The translations under genes were made by a program, and so were the position numbers. From the NCBI RefSeq assembly GCF_016587435.1, contig NZ_BNJJ01000019.1, positions 62,001-126,000 on the forward strand: a DNA stretch of 64,000 nt. The letters run 5' to 3'. The notes beneath the pieces are model-generated. The model saw only the letters and a list, made by a program, of their open reading frames with translations. It did not search any database and was not told where the DNA came from. This DNA is from Dictyobacter formicarum (lineage in GTDB: Bacteria > Chloroflexota > Ktedonobacteria > Ktedonobacterales > Ktedonobacteraceae). Positions 17,191 to 26,226 of the stretch are shown in pieces. Numbering within the stretch: position 1 is the stretch's first letter; each line of letters starts with the position of its first letter.

Positions 17191-19575
17191 CTAGCTTTGC
17201 AAGCTAGTGCGCACCTCACGCAACTGTTCAGGCGTCAAAATTCTGAACAGGATCAACAGATTTTCCAGATCGTATTCCAGTCCCATTGAATGGAGCTCCT
17301 GACGGATACGGCCCAGTGCACTGATCTGTGTGGTTGTAATCAACCCATAGCTTACCAGGCTGGCTGCCAGTAATTGATCAGGAGTAAGTAATTTAAACAT
17401 AAGCAATATTTCACCAAGCTGATAATTTAAATCCACACCACGTAACATCCGCTGGATATTTTGGGCGACATCCAGGCGATCCTGTGGCACCAGGTGCCCA
17501 TCGAGTAGTACCTTGTTGAGTGAACGTGTTGCTCGACCGTTTAATACCTGGGGTTGAACGCTATTAGGCTGTTCAGATAGCGCTGGCATGGGTGGGAGGC
17601 TCTGGACGATATCCAGTAAAACAGCATTGTTGGTTGTCATGCTTTCTGCCAGATCATCAGGCATATGCATTGTATTGCTTGTTTTTTCTTTCTCGCTGGC
17701 TGGTGCTGTTGGCTGGCTGCTGACCACTGGTTCTTCGCTTGCTGATGTTGTTGGCTGGCTGCTGGCCACTGGTTCTTCGCTTGCTGATGTTGTTGGCTGG
17801 CTGCTGGCCGCTGCTTCCTCGCGCGCTGGTGCCAGCTCCGGTTCTTTCTGTGCCACAGAGGGTTGATTGCCGGGCTCTGCTTTCTTAGCTGTTTCCGGTT
17901 CAGTAATAGTAGGGATCGGCTGACTGTTTTTGCTGGCTTTAGGCTCGTATCTGGCTTCGGGTTGGCTTATTGATTCTTTTCCCACTTCTGGCGTAAAAAG
18001 TGGCACTGATATTTTGTTGACCACGGGGGTAACAGATGGAAGGGGTGCTGAAATAGGCGCCAGGTGTGGCGAAGTAGCCTGCTTGTTTGGATTTACCGCG
18101 GGCTGATGGGCGGTTTGAGGACCATAGTTGGTGCGTGAGAGCACATCGGGCCTGCGCGCGATTTCCCCAATGGCTGGCCCTGTTACGGTACGCTCAATAG
18201 GCATATCCTGAATAGGAGAGGCGCGCAATGGCTGGGTGCCAATTTTCTCTTCGGATTGTGTAAGACGAGCTGCTGGCGTAATCGGCGCTGTATATGGCTG
18301 CTGGTGCTTTTCTGGCTGATTGATTTGTTCCAGACGATTATCTTTCTCACGTGTTGCCTCAAGCATTGAATATGATGTAGTTGTTGGAGGTACTGCGCGC
18401 ATCGCGGTTGAATTGCTGGTTTCTGCCTGCTGAGTCGCAGCATACATATTTGTCTGACCTGGTAATGCTTCCCTGGTTTCGACCGGTATGGTATATTTTG
18501 TTGCATTGAGTGGCGCCCACTGAGAAGCTGCCGGCGGCTGTGTTGGGGCTGTTGGCATATAGGTTGTTGAGACAGTGTGGGCAGTAGGCCCGGGAGCTGG
18601 CTCATCGCGGCCTGTAGAACGGAACCCCTGCACCATCCGTGAGAGTTGGGCGAGTCCTGATTCATTTGGTCCATCGTAGTTTAACTGGCCGCTGGCGAGC
18701 CGTTGGAGTACCGGAGCATCATTATAGGCAGGCGCATTGATTGTGGGCAATGGGTTGATATGCTCCTTGCTTTCTTTGTTCTCCTGGTTCTCCTGAGGTA
18801 CTGGATGTCCACCTGTATCCTGGGCGTTCCATGTACGCTGGTTAGGATAGAGAACTGCGCGAATCTTTTCACTGTAAGAAGGTTGATTTGAACCGGGCAG
18901 ACCCGTAGCTGGCGAGGGCATATGATTCTGATTCGTGGCTACATTTTTTATCGCCGGTTGCGCAGAGGTGATGGAATTGTTTAAAGGTGTTTGTGGTAAA
19001 GATGTTGAGTTGCTAGATCTGGCAGGAGTTTGAAGAGAGCCTGTATCTGATGGTAATGTAGCGGAAAAGGCGCTGCCATTGCCCGCCTGGCCTGGATGTT
19101 GAGCGGCGACTGGCATGGATAGCGATGAGAAGCGTGGCATCCGTGGCTGAGTATGACTTGTGTTCAAGGGAATAGTGGAGCTTGGCAGCCGGCTACGTAC
19201 AGCATCGACCAGGTTCATCAGCCCAAGCATACCATCGATTTCCATATCTGCATTGGTGTGTGGCGCATGATCTTCAAGTTCACGTGGCCCGTAACCGGCC
19301 AGGTTGGTGCAGATAAACGTGAGCACCTGAACCTGGCGATCTCGACGCTGGGTATCCAGGGCGACCCAGAATTCTCGCCGAGCGGCCGCCGCCTGCGCAA
19401 GATTAACCATCACCAGTCGAATAGGATAGCGAGCAATGGCGTCAAAGACCTCAACGGCGGTACGGGCTGTATGATTGGTATAGCCTGCTAACTGTAATTC
19501 ACTGCCAAGCAGTGTGGCAAATTGTTGATCTCGTTCAAAAAGAAGGGTGTGTGGTCCACCCGTACTAATATTCAT
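17191..19575 (-). CDS. Large protein with degenerate receiver domain, disordered linker and C-terminal repeat domain
   Basis: A 794-residue protein. Residues ~8-140 look like a response-regulator receiver (TLLFERDQQFATLLGSELQLAGY), but the phospho-acceptor position reads VMVNLA, with Asn in place of Asp, so phosphorylation is unlikely. Residues ~145-670 are Pro/Ser/Thr/Gln-rich and probably disordered, including a 14-residue tandem repeat. The C-terminal ~110 residues hold two similar helical units (LGEILLMFKLLTPDQL and LENLLILFRILTPEQL), reminiscent of MshEN-type helices. RBS GGAGTG lies eight bases before the ATG. Function unknown; a scaffold role is inference. Confidence 0.7.
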   Translation of the reverse strand: MNISTGGPHTLLFERDQQFATLLGSELQLAGYTNHTARTAVEVFDAIARYPIRLVMVNLAQAAAARREFWVALDTQRRDRQVQVLTFICTNLAGYGPRELEDHAPHTNADMEIDGMLGLMNLVDAVRSRLPSSTIPLNTSHTQPRMPRFSSLSMPVAAQHPGQAGNGSAFSATLPSDTGSLQTPARSSNSTSLPQTPLNNSITSAQPAIKNVATNQNHMPSPATGLPGSNQPSYSEKIRAVLYPNQRTWNAQDTGGHPVPQENQENKESKEHINPLPTINAPAYNDAPVLQRLASGQLNYDGPNESGLAQLSRMVQGFRSTGRDEPAPGPTAHTVSTTYMPTAPTQPPAASQWAPLNATKYTIPVETREALPGQTNMYAATQQAETSNSTAMRAVPPTTTSYSMLEATREKDNRLEQINQPEKHQQPYTAPITPAARLTQSEEKIGTQPLRASPIQDMPIERTVTGPAIGEIARRPDVLSRTNYGPQTAHQPAVNPNKQATSPHLAPISAPLPSVTPVVNKISVPLFTPEVGKESISQPEARYEPKASKNSQPIPTITEPETAKKAEPGNQPSVAQKEPELAPAREEAAASSQPTTSASEEPVASSQPTTSASEEPVVSSQPTAPASEKEKTSNTMHMPDDLAESMTTNNAVLLDIVQSLPPMPALSEQPNSVQPQVLNGRATRSLNKVLLDGHLVPQDRLDVAQNIQRMLRGVDLNYQLGEILLMFKLLTPDQLLAASLVSYGLITTTQISALGRIRQELHSMGLEYDLENLLILFRILTPEQLREVRTSLQS
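17711..17836 (-). repeat. 42-bp tandem repeat inside the linker of the receiver-like gene
   Basis: Units begin at 17711, 17753 and 17795 (the third partly diverged), each coding the 14-residue block SSQPTTSASEEPVA. The first two differ by only a few bases, so the array is young and probably length-variable. Confidence 0.85.
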
Positions 19576-19947
19576 ACCTGTATCACTCCAGTTGCTAATA
19601 GCATGATAACTGAGTTCACAGGGGTAAGTTTCAATATGTGCTCGCTTGACCCTACAACGCTGTCCATCAAAGCCTCCTGCGCCTATACCCCTACCTTACA
19701 GGCACGGAAAAACGCACAATGCAGAGGAAGAGTATGATAGGACAGGCTGTGGAAGCCTTGCTGCTCTGTCGTGTGTTGTGCCGTGACTGTATTCCGAGCC
19801 AGTATAGCATACCTCTCTTATAATGTCATAACAAGCGGGTAAGATAGGTTACTATTGATATCTTGCCTGTTTGCTTTTTACGTTTATCATTACTTGAGTA
19901 TATATTATAGCGGCTTTTTTTCAGGTTTAAGGGAGGACTATAGTACT

Positions 19948-20769
19948 ATGCAACAGATTGCTTCTCCAGTGATAGGATTACTAACGGATTTTGGGACACA
20001 TGACAATTTTGTTGGGGTCATGAAAGGTGTGATGGCAGGTATTGCGCCAACCGCGACGTTCATTGATCTGACCCATGATATTCCGCCACAGGATGTGCTG
20101 GCGGGAGCGTGGGCGCTGGGAACAGGCTATCGCTATTTCCCTGCAGGCAGCGTTTTTGTGTGTGTGGTAGATCCTGGTGTCGGAAGCGAGCGAGCCCCTG
20201 TGGCTCTTCATGCTGGCGACTGGTATTTTGTTGGGCCCGATAATGGTCTGTTCCATTTTGTGCTGGCTGACCAGCCCGTTCATGCCGCGGTCAAGCTCAC
20301 CAACCCCTCATATCATCTCCCCACAGTCAGCGCAACGTTTCAAGGTCGGGACCTCTTTGCGCCGGTTGGGGCGCATATTGCCGCTGGTTGTCAGCTGCAC
20401 GAGTTAGGAGAGGCACTACCAGCGGACACATTGCGTCGTCTGGATCTACCACAGCCGGTACAGAAGTCCGATCGTATTGAGGCTGAAATAGCCTATGTGG
20501 ATCACTTTGGTAATCTGGTGACCTCTATTGCCCTTGCCAGGCTACCTGACTTCTTCGATTGGCCGCTGGTGCGCCTCTTACTTCCCAGAAAGCAGCTCAT
20601 CATCACCGAACGTCGACGCTTCTTCGCTGACCAGGGCAATGACGCCGAACCATTTCTTTACGTCGATAGCTCCGGTTATATAGGCATCGCCATGCGCAAT
20701 GCTTCGGCGGCAAGGTCGCTGGATATTGGTCGTGGTGAAGCCGTTACATTGACCTGGCGCCATGCGTGA
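19948..20769 (+). CDS. S-adenosyl-L-methionine hydrolase (adenosine-forming), DUF62 family
   Basis: A 273-residue protein of the SAM hydroxide adenosyltransferase/DUF62 family, related to fluorinase and chlorinase, which cleaves SAM to adenosine and methionine. Signature stretches: GLLTDFGTHDNFVGVMKGV at the N-terminus (Asp for ribose binding), DLTHDIPPQDV, VVDPGVGS, VGPDNGLF and FQGRDLFAPVGAH. The C-terminal beta-barrel starts about residue 165 (YVDHFGNLVTSI). The ATG at 19948 follows GGGAGGA; an upstream in-frame start adds a hydrophobic leader with no ribosome site. It is divergent from the receiver-like gene and ends before a structured RNA candidate. No halogenase-specific insertion is evident. 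Confidence 0.9.
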   Translation: MQQIASPVIGLLTDFGTHDNFVGVMKGVMAGIAPTATFIDLTHDIPPQDVLAGAWALGTGYRYFPAGSVFVCVVDPGVGSERAPVALHAGDWYFVGPDNGLFHFVLADQPVHAAVKLTNPSYHLPTVSATFQGRDLFAPVGAHIAAGCQLHELGEALPADTLRRLDLPQPVQKSDRIEAEIAYVDHFGNLVTSIALARLPDFFDWPLVRLLLPRKQLIITERRRFFADQGNDAEPFLYVDSSGYIGIAMRNASAARSLDIGRGEAVTLTWRHA

Positions 20770-20851
20770 TATAAAGAAAACATTCTTAACAATTCTTAAC
20801 AGTTCTTTAAACTGCATGCTTGACCCCTTCTCAAGGAATAGGAAAATATGC

Positions 20852-20857
20852 TATAAT
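20852..20857 (+). promoter_or_regulatory. -10 box of the structured leader/ncRNA
   Basis: TATAAT, preceded by TGc (extended -10), with a weak TTCTCA 18 bp upstream. It lies five bases before the first stem of the structured region. Confidence 0.5.
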
Positions 20858-20861
20858 GAGC

Positions 20862-21158
20862 TTATACCCTATACGATAATGGGACGAGTGGCGGCAGAAG
20901 CATGGCGGATGGGTATAACACTTTCAATCGTCGATCATATTCATCTCTTGCCTGACACCTGGAGTGAGAAAGGACCGATTGAAACAGTGTAGGAGCATCG
21001 ATATGATGCAACTCTCAATGTTGTCCCAACACATTCGATCTAAGGGTTGGACAAAGAGTATCACAGATTTACATTTAAATATTATCCTCATAAAAGTAGA
21101 AAGGGCTGGTTTTCTCGTTAGGAACAACGAGCAAGAATCCGGCCCTTTTGGTCTTTTT
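20862..21158 (+). ncRNA. Structured leader or small RNA candidate upstream of prkA
   Basis: About 300 nt without a credible gene but with successive stems. TTATACCC (20862-20869) pairs with GGGTATAA (20911-20918). ACACTTTCAATCG (20918-20930) pairs with CGATTGAAACAGTGT (20976-20990) with a two-base bulge. GCATC pairs with GATGC near 20995. TTGTCCcAAC (21021-21030) pairs with GTTGGACAA (21046-21054). A final two-part hairpin, AAAGGGC (21100-21106) with GCCCTTT (21142-21148) and inner CTCGTT/AACGAG, runs into TTTTGGTCTTTTT like a terminator. It matches no RNA family I know. It could be a riboswitch-like attenuator of prkA (starting 21374) or a separate RNA. Confidence 0.45.
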
Positions 21159-21373
21159 ACTCCGGTATGGAGCGCTGGATGCTGGATAAAGAACGTATGC
21201 GCGCGATACTCGCATTTGTACCCTTTTTTCTCCTCTTGATTTTCCCGGTCACGTAGTGCGTTTTCTGGTTTGTACAACGTAGCAGCAGTCAATAAGTGTA
21301 GTGTAGGAGTGCCCAGGAAGGGAAAAAGACCCATTCTTCATACACTACTAGTTATACACAGAGAGGATGAACT

Positions 21374-23269
21374 ATGGATCTGGTGAAGCGGTTAGAAGAA
21401 TACCGGGACCGTGAGCGCGAGCTCATGTGGGAAGGGACCTTCGCGGAATACTTCGAGATAGCCTGTAAGAAGCCAGCGGTAGCTCGACTTTCTCATGAAC
21501 GCATTTATCATATGATTACGGATGCGGGAGTAGAGACTACCCGCACAGGAGAGACGCGCTACAAATTTTTTAGTGATGAGATCTTTGGCATTGAGAAGCC
21601 TCTCCAGCAAATTGTTGACTACTTCCATTCAGCTGCCCAGCGTCTGGAGGTTCGTAAGCGCATACTTTTGCTGATGGGACCTGTTGGTGGCGGTAAGTCG
21701 ACGATTGTCCACCTGATTAAGCGTGGCCTGGAAGCATATAGTCGTACACCAGAAGGTGCGATCTATGCGATTAAAGATTGTCCGATGCACGAAGAGCCCC
21801 TCCATTTGATTCCATATGAGCTACGTGGCGATGTGGAAAAAGAGTTTGGTATCTATATCGAGGGTGATCTGTGCCCCCATTGCCGCTATATGGTAGATAA
21901 CCAGTATCGTGGCCGGATCGAAGAAGTTCCTTTGAAGCGTATTACGTTTAGTGAGAAGTATCGTGTCGGCGTGGGTACGTTTACACCTTCGGATCCCAAG
22001 AGCCAGGATATCAGTGAGCTGGTGGGCGGCATCGATTTGTCCACTATCGGCGAAGTGGGTGTTGAAAGTGATCCCCGTGCGTACCGTTTTGATGGTGAGC
22101 TCAACATTGCCAACCGTGGCTTGATGGAGTTCGTCGAGATGCTCAAAACGGACGAAAAGTTCCTTTATGTTCTCCTGACCCTGAGCCAGGAGCAGAATAT
22201 TAAGACCGGGCGCTTCAGCATGATCTATGCTGATGAGGTGGTTGTGAGCCACACGAATGAACATGAGTATCAGGCGTTTGTTGGCAACAAGAAATCGGAA
22301 GCGTTGCAGGACCGCATTATTCTGGTGAAAGTTCCTTATAACCTGCGTGTCTCTGATGAAGTCAAAATTTACGAGAAGTTGCTCAAGCAAAGCGCTCTGC
22401 AAAATGTGCATATCGCTCCCTATACGTTGCGCATCGCCAGTATCTTTGCTCTTCTAACCCGTCTGGAGCCTTCGAAGAAAGCTGGTATGAGCTTGATGAA
22501 GAAGCTCAAACTCTATGACGGCGAAGACATGGAAGATTTTAAGCAGAAGGATGTGCGTGAGTTGCAGGACGAAGCGGTGCGCGAAGGTATGGATGGCATC
22601 TCCCCGCGTTATGTCATCAATCGCCTCTCCAATGCCTTGATCAAAAATAACGTTACTTATATCAGTCCTATTGATGCGCTACGCGCGCTGCGCGATGGCC
22701 TGGATCAACATACCAGCATTACCCGCGAAGAGCGTGAGCGCTACCTCAACTTTATCAGCGAGGCCCGTAAAGAGTATGATGAGATTGCCAAGAAGGAAGT
22801 CCAGCGCGCTTTCGTCTACTCCTATGAAGAGTCGGCCCGTACGATGCTGAATAATTACCTCGATAATGTGGAATCGTATTGCAACAAAACCAAGTTACGC
22901 GACCCCATCACCGATGAAGAGATGGAGCCTGATGAGCATCTGATGCGCTCAATTGAGGAGCAGATCGGGGTGTCGGAGAACGCCAAGCGTTCATTCCGCG
23001 AAGAGATCCTGATCCGCATTTCTTCGCTGGCCCGTAAAGGCATGACCTTTGACTATACCAGCCATGAGCGCTTGAAAGAGGCTATCGAGAAGAAGTTGTT
23101 TGCCGACCTGCGTGATGTCGTCAAGATTACGACCTCGACCCGTACTCCAGACAAAGAGCAGTTGCGGAAAATCAATGAAGTAATTGAGCGCCTGGTAGCC
23201 GAACAGGGCTACACCTATGAGAGCGCCAATGAGCTTCTCCGCTATACTGGCAGCCTCTTAAATCGGTAA
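21374..23269 (+). CDS. prkA: PrkA-family serine protein kinase/AAA protein
   Basis: A 631-residue PrkA. The N-terminal ~380 residues form an AAA-type ATPase with Walker A GPVGGGKST at ~102-110, and the C-terminal part is the PrkA kinase-like domain (DPITDEEMEPDEHLMRSIEEQIG). Two CxxC-like cysteines (LCPHCRYM) lie around 176. In Bacillus the protein acts in sporulation gene control and has been linked to Lon-type protease activity; in Escherichia coli the YeaG homologue acts in nitrogen starvation. It heads the conserved trio prkA-yhbH-spoVR. A ~500-bp leader precedes it, with the structured RNA candidate inside. Confidence 0.95.
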   Translation: MDLVKRLEEYRDRERELMWEGTFAEYFEIACKKPAVARLSHERIYHMITDAGVETTRTGETRYKFFSDEIFGIEKPLQQIVDYFHSAAQRLEVRKRILLLMGPVGGGKSTIVHLIKRGLEAYSRTPEGAIYAIKDCPMHEEPLHLIPYELRGDVEKEFGIYIEGDLCPHCRYMVDNQYRGRIEEVPLKRITFSEKYRVGVGTFTPSDPKSQDISELVGGIDLSTIGEVGVESDPRAYRFDGELNIANRGLMEFVEMLKTDEKFLYVLLTLSQEQNIKTGRFSMIYADEVVVSHTNEHEYQAFVGNKKSEALQDRIILVKVPYNLRVSDEVKIYEKLLKQSALQNVHIAPYTLRIASIFALLTRLEPSKKAGMSLMKKLKLYDGEDMEDFKQKDVRELQDEAVREGMDGISPRYVINRLSNALIKNNVTYISPIDALRALRDGLDQHTSITREERERYLNFISEARKEYDEIAKKEVQRAFVYSYEESARTMLNNYLDNVESYCNKTKLRDPITDEEMEPDEHLMRSIEEQIGVSENAKRSFREEILIRISSLARKGMTFDYTSHERLKEAIEKKLFADLRDVVKITTSTRTPDKEQLRKINEVIERLVAEQGYTYESANELLRYTGSLLNR

Positions 23270-23315
23270 TCGCGTCTCACTCAGATGCAGGATGATCAGT
23301 GTGGAATGTGTAGGA

Positions 23316-23351
23316 AACCGTTGGTAGTTCAACGACGAGCTTCCAACGGTT
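23316..23351 (+). promoter_or_regulatory. Intercistronic stem-loop between prkA and yhbH
   Basis: AACCGTTGG and CCAACGGTT form a perfect 9-bp stem with an 18-base loop in the 131-bp gap. There is no T-run, so it more likely protects or processes the mRNA than ends it. Confidence 0.5.
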
Positions 23352-23400
23352 GAACCGCCTTCCTCAGAGTTGTCTCATAGTAGCAAGGAGAAAATCATCC

Positions 23401-24543
23401 ATGTCTGTCTCTCAACATGATTGGTCTTTGCACCGTAAAGGTCAGATCGACCAGGAGCGCCACAAAGAAAAGATTCGCGAAGCGGTCAAGAAGAATCTTG
23501 GCGATATTGTCAGCGAAGAAAGCATCATCCTCTCCGATGGCAAAAAGACTGTCCGTATCCCGATCCGCTCGCTTGAAGAATATAGTTTCCGCTATGATTT
23601 TGGTCGTCAGCAGCACGCCGGTCAGGGCAATGGCAAGAGTAAAGTAGGGGATGTCGTTGCGCAAGAGCCCAAGCAGGGTAAGGGTAAAAAAGGCGAGGCG
23701 GGCAAAGAAGCTGGTTATGATTACTATGAAGCCGAGATCTCAATGGAAGAGTTGGCGGCTCTCATCTTTGAAGATCTTGGATTGCCTAACTTAGAGCAGA
23801 AGCGGCAGCAGGAAATGCAGACCGAAGCGGTCCGTTTCACGGATGTCCGTAAAAAAGGGGCGATGGCCAACCTGGACAAGAAGCGCACGATCATGGAGAA
23901 CATCAAGCGTAATGCAGCCAAAGGCGAGCCTGAGTTTAAGAATATTAAATCTGATGATCTGCGCTTCAAGGTCTGGGAACCTACCATTAAATATCAGTCT
24001 AATGCTGTTGTGATTGCCATGATGGACGTTTCAGGCTCAATGGGTGAATTCGAGAAGTATATTGCGCGCAGCTTCTACTTCTGGATGGTGCGTTTCTTGC
24101 GCACAAAATATAATAATGTGCGTATCGTTTTTATCAGCCACCATACTGAGGCCAAAGAGGTGACTGAAGACGAGTTCTTCCATAAGGGCGAGAGCGGTGG
24201 CACGCAGGTATCCTCGGCCTATGAACTGGCTCTACAAATTATTCAGGAGCGCTATAATCCGAACGATTGGAACATTTATCCTTTCCACTTCTCGGATGGA
24301 GATAATCTGCCCTGGGATAATGATCGCTGTGTGCAACTGGTTAATAAGCTGATGGAGCAGTGCAACATTTTCGGATATGGCGAGATCCGCGAGGGCCATT
24401 ATCGTTCTCCCAGCACGCTTATGTCGGCTTACAACAAAATCAATGACAAGAAGTTTATTCCTGTTACCATATCGGATAAAAAAGAGGTCTATCCCGCGTT
24501 GCGCAAGTTCTTTGCTCAGCGTGATCCTGTGACAGGCAGGTAG
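23401..24543 (+). CDS. yhbH: YhbH/YeaH family (DUF444) von Willebrand A-like protein
   Basis: A 380-residue DUF444 protein. The N-terminal HDWSLHRKGQIDQERHKEKI and IRSLEEYSFRYDFG stretches are typical. The C-terminal half is a VWA-like fold with the metal-site motif MMDVSGSMG (Asp209, Ser211, Ser213). A basic low-complexity segment (KQGKGKKGEAGKE) lies at ~95-106. ATG 23401 follows AAGGAG; a longer in-frame version from 23350 lacks a ribosome site. It is the middle gene of the PrkA operon, and the spoVR ATG starts 17 bp after its stop. The family is needed for sporulation in Bacillus; the molecular role is unclear. Confidence 0.93.
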   Translation: MSVSQHDWSLHRKGQIDQERHKEKIREAVKKNLGDIVSEESIILSDGKKTVRIPIRSLEEYSFRYDFGRQQHAGQGNGKSKVGDVVAQEPKQGKGKKGEAGKEAGYDYYEAEISMEELAALIFEDLGLPNLEQKRQQEMQTEAVRFTDVRKKGAMANLDKKRTIMENIKRNAAKGEPEFKNIKSDDLRFKVWEPTIKYQSNAVVIAMMDVSGSMGEFEKYIARSFYFWMVRFLRTKYNNVRIVFISHHTEAKEVTEDEFFHKGESGGTQVSSAYELALQIIQERYNPNDWNIYPFHFSDGDNLPWDNDRCVQLVNKLMEQCNIFGYGEIREGHYRSPSTLMSAYNKINDKKFIPVTISDKKEVYPALRKFFAQRDPVTGR

Positions 24544-24560
24544 ATTCAGGAGGTTCTTGC

Positions 24561-26009
24561 ATGAATAATGTTGCTCATAGCGACATTGAGCGCCTGCGCG
24601 ATGGAATCGATGCGGCATGGGAAGAGGCCAAGAACTTTGGCCTCGATCCTTTTCCAACGCATTTCGAGTTGGTCCCTGCATCCATCATGTATGAATTCGC
24701 CTCCTATAGCCTTCCCGGACGCTTTAGCCACTGGACTCACGGTAAGGCGTTTCACCGACAGAAGATGCAGTATGACCTCGGGTTGAGCAAGATCTATGAG
24801 ATGGTGGTGAACACAAATCCTAGCTATGCTTTCCTGATGGAGATGAACAATTTGCTGCAAAATACCTTTGTAGCTGCTCATGTCTTTGGCCATACCGACT
24901 TCTTTAAAAATAATGCTTACTTTCAGCATACGTCGCGCCGGATGATTGATAAGGCCAGTGTGCATGCTGAACGGATCGCTAAATACGAATTCGACCATGG
25001 TAAAGATGAGGTTGAGCGCTTCCTGGATGCTGTGCTCTCGATTCAGGAGCATGTTGACTATAATCTTTTGTTGCATGCAGATGAGCCTGCTGAGTCTGAG
25101 GAAAGCCATAAGCCGCCCAGTAGCGAATACGATGATTTGTGGGGATTGGAGGAGCGAGCTAAGAAGGCTGAAGAAGAGCGCGAGCGCCGACCAGGGAAGA
25201 CGCCCAAATTTCCAGAGAAGCCTGAGAAAGATCTCTTGCTGTTTCTGAATCGCCACTCGCCGCATCTGGAACCCTGGCAACGAGACATTCTGGAGATTGT
25301 GCGTACTGAGATGCTCTACTTCATTCCACAGATGCAGACTAAGGTGATGAACGAGGGCTGGGCCTCCATCTGGCATTCGCGCATCATGCGAAAACTGGGT
25401 GATCGCTCAGTTATCTCGGATTCCGAGACGGTAGAGTTCGCGCAACTGCACTCCGGGGTGCTGACTCCTTCGCGCACCTCGCTCAATCCATATTATATCG
25501 GTTTTAAGATCTTTGAAGATATAGAGCGGCGTTGGGATAATCCAACCCGTGAGGAACAGGATCGGCTGGGTCGTAGGCCGGGACAGGGTCGCCAGAAGAT
25601 CTTTGAGGTGCGCGAACTGGATAATGATGTCTCGTTCTTGCGCAATTATCTGACCGAGGACCTGGTTAAAGATCTGGACCTCTACCTTTACAAGAAAGAG
25701 GGCGATGAGTGGGTGGTCGCTGAAAAGAACTGGCAGAAGGTGCGCGATACCATTGTGGCCAATATGACCAACTTTGGCCATCCCTACCTGGTGGTCGATA
25801 ATGGCGATTATCATGGCAATCGCGAGCTGTATCTAACCCATCTCTTCGAGGGCCAGGAACTAGATTTAAATTATGCCGAGAAGACCCTGCAGTATGTCTA
25901 TATACTCTGGGGCCGTCCGGTGCACCTGGAGACCGTCTACGAAGGGAAGCGTATCCTGCTCACTTACGATGGCGAGCGCAACAGTAAGAGCACGCTGGAA
26001 AATAAATAG
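24561..26009 (+). CDS. spoVR: SpoVR family protein
   Basis: A 482-residue SpoVR protein, in Bacillus involved in spore cortex formation. Family-like segments are FELVPASIMYEFASYSLPGRFSHWTHGK, NTNPSYAFLMEMN, VAAHVFGHTDFFKNN and MNEGWASIWHSRIM, with His/Glu residues that could bind metal. A charged linker at ~170-225 (EERAKKAEEERERRPGKTP) is probably flexible. It is the last gene of the PrkA-YhbH-SpoVR trio, with RBS CAGGAGG. A GC-rich hairpin with T6 at 26060-26087 ends the operon and is itself part of a dispersed element. Confidence 0.95.
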   Translation: MNNVAHSDIERLRDGIDAAWEEAKNFGLDPFPTHFELVPASIMYEFASYSLPGRFSHWTHGKAFHRQKMQYDLGLSKIYEMVVNTNPSYAFLMEMNNLLQNTFVAAHVFGHTDFFKNNAYFQHTSRRMIDKASVHAERIAKYEFDHGKDEVERFLDAVLSIQEHVDYNLLLHADEPAESEESHKPPSSEYDDLWGLEERAKKAEEERERRPGKTPKFPEKPEKDLLLFLNRHSPHLEPWQRDILEIVRTEMLYFIPQMQTKVMNEGWASIWHSRIMRKLGDRSVISDSETVEFAQLHSGVLTPSRTSLNPYYIGFKIFEDIERRWDNPTREEQDRLGRRPGQGRQKIFEVRELDNDVSFLRNYLTEDLVKDLDLYLYKKEGDEWVVAEKNWQKVRDTIVANMTNFGHPYLVVDNGDYHGNRELYLTHLFEGQELDLNYAEKTLQYVYILWGRPVHLETVYEGKRILLTYDGERNSKSTLENK

Positions 26010-26059
26010 CGCTATGGGCGTGCTTCATTTCCATGCGCATTGGAATGGCGCGCCAGCCT

Positions 26060-26180
26060 GGGGGCGCAGACGCCCCCACTCTTTTTTCATGTTGGTGCAA
26101 CAAATGCGCATTCACGCATTTGTTGCACCAACATGAAATCTCATTTTGAGCTCCGCAGGAGCGAAGCGTGAGGCAGAGAG
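26060..26180 (+). repeat. Dispersed long-hairpin element, copy 2
   Basis: Four parts in order. Hairpin 1, GGGGGCG-caga-CGCCCCC (26060-26077), is followed by ACTCTTTTTT and doubles as the spoVR terminator. Hairpin 2 is a perfect 24-bp stem (26085-26108 with 26115-26138) with core GGTGCAACAAATGCG. Then TTTTGAG, and hairpin 3, GCTCC-GCA-GGAGC (26150-26162). The tail reads GAAGCGTGAGGCAG. Parts 1 to 3 match copy 50571-50700 with compensated base changes. Confidence 0.85.
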
Positions 26181-26226
26181 ACTGCGATGGCGATGGGAGC
26201 CAGGCACTCTCTTATGTGTTACGCTA

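Noticed and set aside
17711..17836. Plus-strand small gene across the 42-bp repeats
   Set aside because: It lies inside the coding strand of the receiver-like gene, and the repeat unit length (multiple of three) and codon use fit the minus-strand frame.
20762..20992. 76-codon frame at the start of the prkA leader
   Set aside because: It crosses the -10 box and the first stems, and its start overlaps the end of the SAM hydrolase gene with no ribosome site.
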